Of a stretch of 35,639 nucleotides of DNA, positions 15,001-24,383 are shown in pieces. The notes beneath the pieces are model-generated. The model was given only the letters and a program-made list of their open reading frames with translations. It did not search any database and was not told the DNA's origin. Made by a program: the position numbers and the translations under genes. Position 1 is the stretch's first letter. Each line of letters begins with the position of its first letter. The stretch spans positions 785,700 to 821,338 of the forward strand of contig KQ481955.1 of the NCBI GenBank assembly GCA_001430745.1. Direction: 5' to 3'. The DNA comes from Auxenochlorella pyrenoidosa (taxonomy: Eukaryota > Chlorophyta > Trebouxiophyceae > Chlorellales > Chlorellaceae).

Positions 15001-18000
15001 GCCAGCTTGGTACTCCTCCCGGGGAGAAGCAGATGGCTGACAGTGGCGCTCCATACGCAGCGTGCACGCAGGAAGAAATGCAGTGGCACGTGGCGTGCGA
15101 AGCATGCCAACGCGCAGCACCGATGGCGAATGCACTCACGGTGCGGCGTGGCGTCGCTGCTGTGCCGTCCCCGCACCAACCCGTCCTCTGTCAAGTGGCG
15201 GTGCGGGTCTGCCATGGCTGTGGCACGCTGCTTGCCATTGAGCTGCCCCTCTCGCGCCAGGTCTGGGGATGAGCGGCAGTGCGGCACGCCCCGCACTCCC
15301 TTGCCCAGCAGCTGCAGCAAAAGGGGAGGCAGCGGCACAGAGGCCTGTAAGCACAGCCACTTTACAGGTAGAGCAGCAGACAGCGCGAATGCAGGACAAG
15401 TGGGCGCAGGGCCTGCGGGACAGGCCACTTCACGCAAGTGGTGAGAGCCACAGGAAGCGCAGGCAACCTGCACACCCAGGCAGAGCGGTAGGTGAGCGAG
15501 CCCACGCCCTGCCCTGGCCCCTGCCCACCCTGCCCAGGCCCCCGCCGGGCGGCGCCCCACCTGCGGCGAGGCGTGCAGCGACCCCATGGCGCTCTCCAGG
15601 TAGCAGGCTGTCTGCGCCGCCTCGTGCGCCGCGGCGCCCACCGCTGCCACGTCCACGCCGCGGCACCGCTCCACCAGCGCGGCCGCCAGCTCGGGGCAGG
15701 CACCAAAGTGCAGGTGCACGTAGGAGGCCAGCACGTTGTGCAGGCAGTACCCCTCCTCCACCGCCGCGGCCCCCGGGATCTGGGGCGTGACCGTGTAGCA
15801 GGTGCGCCAGGGCTGGCCGGTGGCGGAGCGCCCGGTGAGGGCCGCCCCCAGTCCGCTGACAACGCTCTCCTGCAGACGGGGGGTAGGGAGGGGTGGAGGG
15901 GCGGCTACGTCTGCAGCAGCACGCAGCATGCAAATTCGTTTGCGACTGTGGCAAAATCAGGTCGAAGTCCCTCCTGCCCAGCAGTTCCCACGCAGCGCAC
16001 CCGCCCGCAACCCCCACCTGCACAATCTCGGAGAAGTGGAACACCTGGCCGCGCACGCGCGCTCCCGCCGGGAACACCGGGCAGCCGAACCGCGTCTCCA
16101 CCTCCACATACCCCATGCGCATGCCCCCCGGGCCGCCCATCACGGTGCGGAAGGGGAACACGCCCACTGCACAGCAGGAGGGGCAGGGACAGCCAGCTCG
16201 CGCTCCCACATGCATGTCAGGTCAGCTGCCTGCGCGCTGCAGGCGCCTGGCAGTGCAGCACGCCGCACTGGCCAGCTTCGCTGCTGAACCACCTTCGGAG
16301 TGCGTACTTGGGTGCACCCGCTTGGCAGCATGCAGCCTGGGCAGGCCAGGGCTGTGCCAGTCCAGGGCGGGGCCTCACCCATGGGTATGGCCGCCTCGTC
16401 GGGCGCTGGCTGGATCGACTTAGACAGGTAGATGAGGCCGCCGCACTCAGCATACACCACGCCCCCTGCCCGCGCAAAAGCCTCCAGCCCCGCGCGCAGC
16501 ACCCGGTTGTCAGCAAGGTCGGCGGCGTGCCTGCAGCAGGCGGGCCCAGGGCGGCGCGGGGGCGAGGGCGGGGGTCAGGAGCAAGGGAGGAGGGCGCCGG
16601 GCGCTGCTGACTGCCGCGACGTCTGCGGCAGGCCGCTGCGTGAACGTGGCCGGCGGCAGACATTGGTGGCTTCCGGGCAGGGACGACAGACAGGAGCAAA
16701 ACCCAACCAGCTTGATACGCGTCGCCCTAGCTGCACTCTCCCCCCCTTGCCCCAGGCCGGCCACACCCACCTCTCAGGGTACCCGCCCCCAATGTACACC
16801 CCCGCCACGTCGGGCGGCAGGGCGTCGACCAGCGGCGAGAAGGGCACCAGCTCTGCGCCCGCGGCGCGCAGCAGCGCCAGGTTGTCGTGGTAATAAAAAC
16901 AAAAGGCGGCGTCCTGCGCCACCGCTATCCGCACAGGAGCAGCCGCCGGCGGGGGCGCAGCGCTGCCAGCTGCCGCTTTGCCCGCGGGCTCTGCATCCGC
17001 CTGCGCGGGCGCCGGCAGCGCCAGCTGCAGCTGTTCTGCCGACGCTGGCGGCACCTCTGCGGTGCGCGCCAGCTCTAGGAGGGCGTCCAGGTCCACGTGG
17101 GTGCTGACCAGGTCTGCCAGCGCGTCTGCCAGGCCGGGCGGCACCGTTGCGTCGGCAGGCAGGTGCAGGCCCAGGTGCCGCTCGGGGACGGACACCGCGT
17201 CGCTCTGCACAGCAGAGCCCCAGGGAGGAGGCGGCAGCTTGGACCAGGCGCCAGCCGCAGGCACACCCCATGCTTGCCTGGGCACCCAAGAACATGCGCG
17301 CTGGGCCGGCAGACGTCGCCGCTGCTGGCCACGCTCTGCAGCCTGCACATGCGCCCCTGCCCAGCCCCTCCCTGCCTCGCGCGCCCGCCGCCGGTACCTC
17401 GTGGGCCCGCCCACCTTTGGCACGCCGCCCAGGACGGGCGCGGCGATGCCCGCCGCGGTGAGCGCGTCGCGCAGCCACTGCGTGTGCGCGGGGCCGCCCA
17501 CGCGGTTGAACAGCAGGGCGCCCAGGCGCAGCTGCGCATCAAATTCAATGTAGCCCTTGGCCACGGCGGCGGCGGAGCGGGCCACGGCCGAGGCGTCCAG
17601 CACCAGCAGCACCGGCGCGCCCAGCCACTTGGCCAGCTGCGCCGTGGACCCCGCCTCGGTGGCGCCGTCGCGGCCGTCAAACAGACCCATCACCCCCTCC
17701 ACCACAGCCACGTCCACGCCCGCTGCCGCGCGGTGGAAGGCACCCAGCACCTGGGCGGGCAGGCCGGATCGGGCGGGGGGGCAGGGGTCGGTACAGCGGC
17801 TGCGCTTGCCATGTGGCCCTGGGAATGTGCGGCTGGCGGGGCGTGCTTCGCGGCACCTGCGCGCCGGCCAACCCGGCGGCTCCCAGGGCGGCCCTGCAGC
17901 GCTGGCCCCTCCCCACCTGCTCCCGGCTGAGCATCCAGGTGTCTAGGTTGATAGAGGGCCGGCCGGTGGCCTCCTGGTGGTGCATCGGGTCGATGAAATC

Positions 18001-18501
18001 TGCAGGATAACGCGGGGTGTGGTCGATCGGGTGGTCGGCGGGAAATTGGGGGCGCATTGCTGCGGGCAGCTGGGGCCATGACCGGAGCTGGAGCAGGGGG
18101 AACAAAGCGAGTGGGGGCAGCAGGAAGCGCCCTGGGCCAGGGGGGCGTGCAAAATCGGGGGGTGGGGTGCGGAGGGTCCCGCCCGCTGCCGCCACAAGAG
18201 GTGCCGGCGCCGCAGCTTGCTGGTCACTGCTGCGCAGCGGCTCACCCGGTCCGCATTTGAAGGCCTGCACAACAAGACCCTTCTGCCTGTAGCAGCAGAA
18301 AGCCGGGAAAACGGTGCTTGAGCAGCTGGGCGGCCAAGGTTGGCAGAGTGCAGCGGGCATATTCACCGACCCTGCTCACCTCAGAGCACGACAAAGCCCA
18401 ACGGCGAGGCTTGTTTTGCCCACGCCGCTGCCGGTTCCTGCCACCACCAGCGTGGGGCAACAATGGTTTTGCAGCACTTCCTGCGCCGCGCCGGGCTTCA
18501 T
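12060..18501 (-). CDS. Cobyrinate a,c-diamide synthase (CbiA/CobB family) fused to a BtuF-like corrinoid-binding domain
   Basis: Exons: 18380-18501, 18246-18286, 17917-17999, 17415-17750, 16771-17204, 16379-16530, 16018-16166, 15561-15869, 15140-15311, 13978-14953, 13236-13791, 12624-13087 (contains the gap), 12060-12410. All junctions are GT-AG and in phase; total about 1,380 residues. CbiA half (~1-545): P-loop [10 protein letters not shown] (22-30), [58 protein letters not shown], amidotransferase Cys368 ([10 protein letters not shown]), MRMGYVEV and the C-terminal SYVHLHF histidines. This family amidates the a and c carboxylates of corrin rings using ATP and glutamine. BtuF-like half (from ~925): [43 protein letters not shown] and [16 protein letters not shown]. 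The linker (~545-920) is Gln/Ser/Pro-rich. No signal or transit peptide is seen, so it is probably cytosolic. The substrate could also be another tetrapyrrole (compare CfbB). Being spliced and flanked by algal genes, it is not bacterial contamination. Confidence 0.88.
12795..13005. other. Assembly gap (211 N)
   Basis: A run of N inside exon 12 of the CbiA-BtuF gene, in the middle of the BtuF-like domain. The reading frame before the gap ([16 protein letters not shown]) and after it ([17 protein letters not shown]) differ by a non-multiple of three. Either the gap length is an estimate or the gap hides an intron. Confidence 0.98.
14568..14626 (-). repeat. CAG-type trinucleotide repeats encoding poly-glutamine
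   Basis: CAG runs on the minus strand give two short poly-Gln blocks in the linker of the CbiA-BtuF fusion, with other Gln blocks nearby (about 14225-14260 and 14695-14735). They are coding, low-complexity and probably length-variable. Confidence 0.85.
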
Positions 18502-19493
18502 GGCGCTGTCCGGTGATCCAGCAGAGCTGCGTTGTCACGGGGGCTGCGCCATGTTTGCAGGCAGCGGGGCGGGAGCGGCACAAACAGAGAGCTTGTTGTA
18601 GAGCTCTAAGAGGGTTCGCAAAAGTGGATGAATGGTGGGTTGGAGCTCGCACAGTGTTTAGGTTAGCGTGGGCTTCTGATCAGTTGACAGGCACGGCGCG
18701 CGGCGGCGGCCCAAAGCGGGGCATGCCAGCATGCTGCTTGAGGGCACAGCCCGAACCTGCAGCCTGCCACTGAATGTGCAGCTCGAACCTGCACGCATGC
18801 AGCTCGGTACAGCAGGCAGCGAAAGCACCTCTGCGTTACCACTCAACACTGTTGACGGGCACCACCAGGCGGCTGATCGGTCGACGCATCCGGCCACGAG
18901 TTACTCAATGGGAGTGTCACCTGGTGCACAAGATCAAGGAGAGTTTTTCGGTGCCCTGCAATTGCATGCTCACCTGTCTCTCACTAAAGCCTAGGAGCCG
19001 CACAGCCGCACTTTCCTCCAACGGCGGCCAGTAGTGCTGCTGCCAGCTGGCTGGTTGGTGTGGGACTGGTGCTACTTCCATTGGTTTACATGAGGCAGTG
19101 AGGTATGTGCATGGCTGTCTCCTACACAATGAATGATCAAGTGCACAAAATCTACAGGGGAAGCGCAGAATGCAAGTGCAATAAGGTTTTGGTGTCGGCG
19201 GCCACAGAGGCAACAGAAGGGTGTGTACAGGGAGGGACAGGGATTCAAGGTACAGGCCGTGCCTCCCATACTGCCTGCCGAGGTGCGCGCAGGCAGGATG
19301 GTGGCGGCAGCAAGAACAGGGTGCTCCATGAAATGAGTAAGCAGAGCCGCGCGGGTGACGGAGAGGCTCGTGCAGCGACCGTGGCTCGCAGCCCTGGCGT
19401 GCTGCTGCGGGGTGCTGTCGGCCCCAAACAATGCTTGCACGCCCAGCTAGGTGGCGCATAGATGCGTTCAGGTTTGTGAGGGTGCAAACGCCT
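18502..19493. other. Intergenic region upstream of the CbiA-BtuF gene
   Basis: About 990 bases between the stop of the 19494-20923 gene and the start of the CbiA-BtuF gene, both on the minus strand. It should contain a 3' UTR and the CbiA-BtuF promoter. A TGTAA pentamer on the minus strand at 19090-19086 is a possible polyadenylation signal for the upstream gene, by analogy with other green algae. I see no coding exon and no recognisable cobalamin riboswitch. Confidence 0.5.
18535..18552 (-). other. Short upstream reading frame before the CbiA-BtuF start
   Basis: An ATG at 18552 opens a five-residue frame (MAQPP) that ends in TGA 33 bases upstream of the main ATG at 18501. If the mRNA leader extends this far, the frame could reduce or condition translation of the main protein. 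The transcript start is unknown. Confidence 0.4.
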
Positions 19494-20923
19494 TCAGATG
19501 ACGCCATACAGAGACTGGGGTGTGCAGCCCTCTGCAAGGAGTTTAGCACAGTACCAGACGCTGCAGGCAGAGGAAAAGACAGAAGGGTGGCCACTTCACC
19601 GTCACACAAGTGCTGTCGGCCACACGCCTTGCATGCCCGCCGTGCCGGTTGCCTGCCAGCCGGCGCTGGCAGAGAGCAGCCTTGCACATCCATGTTCATG
19701 CTGTTGCACACGCTCTCGGCGCAGCTTGCTCACCCATCGTATCGCCCCCCAAGGCGCCGCTCCATGGCAAACTGATAGTCCCGCCCCTCCTGCAGGCCCG
19801 CAGCGCAGTCGGCAAGCGTCAGAGGGCAAGCACATAGGTGGCGGGGCCAGACGCGCAGTGGGCATGAGCAGAAGATGGCCGCGGATCAGCTGAGGGTCCA
19901 GCGCTGCACGGCGCGGCCAGGGCAGCCGCTCACTCCCGGTGCAGCAGCAGATGGAGCGCCAGCCAGACCTGTAGACTTTGGGGCCCGCAGCTGCACTGGC
20001 AGCTTGCTCCTCCTGGCCCCAAGCCCCCCCCTCCCACCCACACCACCCCCACTCACCTTGCGGTAGCTGTTGTCAACGTGCACCCGCGCCACCCACAGCC
20101 GGTCCGACACCTCCAGGCTGCTGGTCACCTCCCAGGCTGACAAGTTGAGCAGTGTGACGTAGTAGGGGGTGTAGAATATCCGGCGGAAGCGCTCAAACTG
20201 CAGACAGGGCGCCGCAAGGGCAGGCCCATTGCGAGAGGGGCATGACCCAGCACTGCGCCGCCGACAGGCGGTGTTTGACGACGAGGCGGCACACAGCAGC
20301 GTGCGCCCAATCAGCGTGCCGCACAATCAGCACCAAACGTGCACGTGCGCATACCGCCACAGTTTTCAACGCAGCTTTCGAGCCATCCAAAAGCAATTGG
20401 ACAACCACAGCTGTGGCGGCGCTCACCTGGCCAAGGTCCAGGTTCACCCCAAAGTAGTTTGTTCGGGCAAAGGGGTCAAATGCGGCAAATCGGTACAGCG
20501 CCTCAATGCCCGCGTCGTGGTGCGGAAAGTTGTTGTGCTGCAGGGCCTGCAGCCAGGATGCACAGCAGGACAGGTCTGCGATTGCAGGAGCAACAGGGTC
20601 TCTGTGCCGTAGTGCATGCGGACGTGCCAGGTTCCCCGCCCTCCTACCTTGAGCTGCGCCTCCAGCGCATCCTCCCGGCTCAGCCAGAATGAGGGCTCTA
20701 GCTTGGAGGGCTTCTTGGGCCTTGGTACCAGCAGGTCGCTGCCTCCCTCCCCAGGCTGCAGCGGCTCGTCAGCGGGCGCAGGGCCCGACACCACTGCCAC
20801 CCGTCGCCGCCTGCCTGGCCGCGCAGCTGCCGCCGCTGCAGGCTCCCTGCGGCGATTTCTGAGCGGTCCGTATCCTATCGCAGGGCTCGTGGGCAGCCTA
20901 GCGGAGGTTGTCGAGCAGGCCAT
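19494..20923 (-). CDS. Conserved plant/algal protein of unknown function, probably plastid-targeted, 5 exons
   Basis: Exons: 20648-20923, 20427-20546, 20057-20197, 19734-19789, 19494-19560. All are GT-AG and phase-consistent, giving 219 residues. The first ~60 residues are rich in Ala, Arg, Ser and Thr with few acids (MACSTTSARLPTSPAIGY...), as in chloroplast transit peptides. The conserved core reads KLEPSFWLSREDALEAQLKA, then HDAGIEALYRFAAFDPFA, LDLGQFERFRRIFYTPYY, then FAMERRLGGRYDGVWYCAKL. A short helical repeat with a Q-L-x-A-L start, a G-Q-F motif and a final 'RYDGVW' strand resembles the DUF4864 type of small alpha+beta domain, but I recognise this only loosely and cannot assign a function. 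The intron before exon 4 is the longest (267 bp). The final exon was chosen because it restores the frame and the conserved ending. Confidence 0.72.
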
Positions 20924-21292
20924 TCTTCAGCTGGCCCCAGCGCGCACCGCTGCAGTGCTGACAGGCGTTCGCCAGCCTGATCACGATAACTGGACGGTGG
21001 GGCAACCCTCGGCCAGGTGCTGCCAGCGGACTGACGTTTCGAGGTTCGAGCGCTTGAGGTCAGAGCCCCTTCAGACAACACGTTTATTCACGAAAAGGTT
21101 TGGAAAGCTGAGAGCAGATTGTGGCCCCCTGCAAGCAAGGCAGGTGCGTCCCAATTTGGCAGCTGCCGCGGCATGCCGTGAGGCCGACAGCTGCTTCCAT
21201 CTGGCTGCAGCATGTGGGTGCCTGCCGCTGGCGTTGCTGCGCATTCGGTTGTGCAGCTATGGACTTGGTTGCACCAATTATTTCATCTAGCA
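20924..21292. other. Intergenic region between the transporter and the plastid-targeted protein gene
   Basis: 369 bases between two minus-strand genes. It should hold the 3' UTR of the transporter and the promoter of the gene starting at 20923. I see no coding or RNA feature in it. Confidence 0.5.
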
Positions 21293-24004
21293 TCACAGGG
21301 ACACGGCAGCGCCGCTCACTGCTGCAGCCAGGCGCTGCTGCCGGAGGCCCAGCCGGTAGGCCACGACCGTCCACGCCAGGCACACTGGGACGCAGGCTGC
21401 TGCCACGCCCGAGGGGCCAAACCCCATGGCAGGCACGAGAGCCTGAAAGGCCGCCGCCGCACAGGTGTCTCCGACGCGCTGCAGGCAGGGCAGCAACGGG
21501 CAGATCGCAGCCGCAGTCTGCCGTGAGCCCTGACCCATGAGAGACCCAGCAGCAGCGCCCCGCTGAGCACACCGAGAGCCGCCCCCCCTTGCCTGCACAA
21601 CGGTGTCCAAGAATATTTTGGCGGTGTACTTCTCTGCCCGGGACACCACGGTGAAGAGGGACTCGCGGGCGGGGCGGGCCAGGGAGTAGGACACCACCTT
21701 GCGCAGCACCTCGGCGGCGGCAACTGCAGCGACGTTGCATGTGGGGACACGGACTAGTCCCTGAGCACTTGAGCGAGTACCAAATTCAATGTTCTGGGGC
21801 AGCAGCAGCGTGTGCAGCGCGCGTCAGGACAGGCTGGGCGCAGCAGCCGGCCCCTCGTACCCGAGGCTGGGGCGGGCCACAGCGCGATGCCCGCCATGAG
21901 CAGGCCGGCGCTGGAGGGCAGCACGGACAGCGCGACTGGCAGGCCCAGCGAGCGTAGCACCCGGCCTGCAGGGTGCAGTATCAGCAGGAGCCTGGGTGGG
22001 AGCAGCCGGGGAGCATCCATACAGCACAAAAGCATAGCTTTGTGGGCGTGCGCTGCTGGCGAAGGGCTCTGGATGCCACCCAGTGCCCAGCACCCAGGGC
22101 TGCCCTCCCTCACCCGTGGCCAGCAGCTGCAGGCCCAGGATAAAGAAGGCGGAGACAGAGTTGATGGCGGCGAACCAGGCGGTTCGGCTGGCAGCATCCG
22201 GCACTGCAGCGGGGGGTGGGCAGCGGCAAGCGCTGCCAAAGTGGGGAGGCACTCAACGGGGCGCATGGCACCTTCACAGCAGCTGTTGAGGACACGGCCA
22301 AGGAGCACATGCAGCAGCCCTACCAGCGCTGCCAACAGCGAGGGCCGGCAGCCCACCTCTCGCCACCACCAGGGTTTTTTCAAAGTAGAAGAAGGATGAG
22401 GTGATGTAGTTGAGGGCCAGGTAGGCGCACATGTGCAGCAGGTAAGGGGACGCCCTGCGGGGGCGGGAAAGCTCCCAGCAGGCGTGCCTTGAGCCAGCAG
22501 CGGCCAGGCAGGCGCGCCACACTCCAAGTCAAGGCCAGGCCACCCCGCAGCCTCCTCGCTGCAGCACACGTGGTGCAGGCTTGGCTCCTGCTGCACCAAG
22601 CCTGCCGGCGCTCACCGTATGAGCCGATACCCCTCCAGCGACCGCCCCAGCAGCCGTTCAACAATGCCGCTGCTACTGCCGTGCTTGGAACCCAGCGCGC
22701 CAGTTCCTTCGCCGCCCGTTCTCACTCCAGCAACCTTGCTGCCTGTTACTGCACCGCCCAGACCTGGCGGCTTGTAAACGCTGTCGCTGCCACCAGCCTC
22801 CACGTGATCATCACTCGAGCCTCTCTCAGGAGGCGAGGCACTGCCGCCGCCAGCAGGCTTCCCCTGCAGGCGGTACCGCGCCGCCGCCTGCCCTGCCAGC
22901 TCCAGCATGCCTGCCGAGACCAGCAGCGGCAGCAGGGACGGCGCGCCGCCGCCGCCGCCCAGCACGCGCACCTTGGCCAGGGCACCGGCCGCCAGCGACC
23001 CCAGAAGCTGGCCCAGCGTAGCGCCAGCCCCCAGCAGCCCAAACAGCCGGCCAGCTGCCTCTGGAGAGAACACATCGGCCGACCGGGCCCAGAGGCTGGA
23101 CACGGCCACCAGGTTGAGCAGGGAGACCCATAGGAAGAAGCAGGCGCGCACCGCTGCCTGGGCCGGTGCCAGCGGGACAGCGCCGGGGGCGGCACCCAGG
23201 CGGCGCCGGCTGCTGGCTGCAATGCCTGCCGCGGCGGGTGTTGGGTGGGTCCGGGCCGGTGGAGCCATGGCTGCCGGGCTGTCCACTGCTGCATACAGCA
23301 CAAGGAAGCCTGCAGGCAGCGACGAAGAGGGGGCAGCAGAAAAGCGGCGTCTGGCAACCAAACAGCGTTCAGCTGTGGTGAATCCATGAGCAGGCCACCC
23401 CACATCTCACCTAGAATGGAGAGCGACAAGCAGCGGAAAAGCAGCTGCAGGCCACGCTCCTTGGCGGGCGAGCGGGAGAGGAAGGCAGAGGCCAGCGGCG
23501 TCGCTAGAAAGGTCAGGAACAGGGACCTGCACAGCATGTGCGAGTTAGGTTTGGTTATCAGGCCGGCCTCTTGTTCATGCTGCTCTCCCATCTTGACAGA
23601 AAAGGGTGCAGGCAGTGGGCAATCGGCAGCGTGCTCACGCGACGAACAGGAGCGGCAGCTTGTCGGTGCCCAACGATACGCCCGCCTCGTCACGCAGCGG
23701 CAGAAGCAAATAGTAGCCAGCCAGCGTGGCGCAGAAGCCGGCAAAGCCTGCTGACAGCGGCCGCAGCTGCATGGCAGGAAGGGAGGGGACAAACAAAATT
23801 TGGTGAGCAGCGCAAGCTCACTGGCGGTGGCGGCGGTGGCAGCAAGGGCTTCCAGTCTCCCTCTGGACATGATCTGTAATTACAACCTCGCCCTACCTCC
23901 TCATCCCGCACTCCCAGTTTGCAGGCCAGCTCAACGGCGACACGCATAGCTGCGTTTCCGGCGGTCCTGGCGCGACCAGGCTGCCTGGGGGTTCTGGCCT
24001 TCAT
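21293..24004 (-). CDS. Polytopic MFS transporter resembling TLC-type nucleotide (ATP/ADP) exchangers, 9 exons
   Basis: Exons: 23897-24004, 23639-23766, 23411-23526, 22616-23309, 22357-22454, 22114-22203, 21861-21965, 21593-21723, 21293-21478; 551 residues, all phases consistent. The intron after exon 8 starts with GC (CAG|GCAAGG). Hydrophobic segments run through the protein (GFAGFCATLAGYYLLLPL, SLFLTFLATPLASAF, RLFGLLGAGATLGQLLGSLA, AINSVSAFFILGLQLLA, LVPAMGFGPSGVAAACVPVC). YYLLLPLRDEAGV near residue 55, the WVSLLNLVAVSSLWARSADV stretch and EKYTAKIFLDTVVQRVGDT near the end match the bacterial group of MFS proteins annotated as nucleotide-exchange (NTP/NDP) transporters. The substrate is therefore a guess. 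A Gly/Ser-rich soluble loop of about 80 residues divides the two halves. The N-terminus is Arg-rich and could target an organelle, but this is not certain. Confidence 0.82.
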
Positions 24005-24383
24005 TCAATAGAGACATCGAACCATGGCATGGTCCAGGATTGCTCAGACGGAGCATGGCCCGAGCTCCTAAGACGCTCGGCAGCACAGGCGGAGCAGCGG
24101 TGCAGCGGCATGACGTGTGAGCTTGGATGGCCATGGTACTCGCTGTTTTGCCATCTGCAGCCTCGCTGTCTCCATACATGCCTCATCTGATGAAAACTTT
24201 TCAAATAAACGAGCATGCCAACTCTAGCCCGCATGCAGCCTTCAGCAATGGTACAAGGACACAAGCTAGCAGAGGCCAATGTTGATGAGAATCTCCAGTC
24301 TCTCCCCACAGCCACGAGCAGCGGCGCTGCCTCGCCCAAGGCTGGCAGAGCGAGGTGCGCTGCCCTGCCGCAACATCCTCGAC
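24005..24383. other. Intergenic region between the SMP-C2 gene and the transporter
   Basis: 379 bases between the SMP-C2 stop and the transporter start, both minus strand. It should contain a 3' UTR and a promoter. Nothing else is recognisable. Confidence 0.5.

Noticed and set aside
11817..15272. A plus-strand frame of over 1,100 codons running through the N gap.
   Set aside because: It is antisense to the CbiA-BtuF gene, crosses the gap as unknown residues and has the Pro/Ala/Arg/Gly composition of a GC-rich antisense shadow. The minus strand carries clear family motifs and splice sites.
12060..18501. Bacterial contamination as the source of the CbiA and BtuF domains.
   Set aside because: The gene has twelve spliceosomal introns with consistent phases, shares composition with its neighbours and sits in one contig between plainly algal genes.
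18502..18700. A cobalamin riboswitch upstream of the CbiA-BtuF gene.
   Set aside because: No B12-box-like conserved core was recognisable by eye, and such riboswitches are not expected in a nuclear gene.
19886..19921. An exon with the frame RWTLS-stop following the 20057-20197 exon.
   Set aside because: Its CAG acceptor is plausible but it would end the protein at once. Skipping to 19734-19789 and 19494-19560 preserves phase and adds the conserved GGRYDGVW ending.
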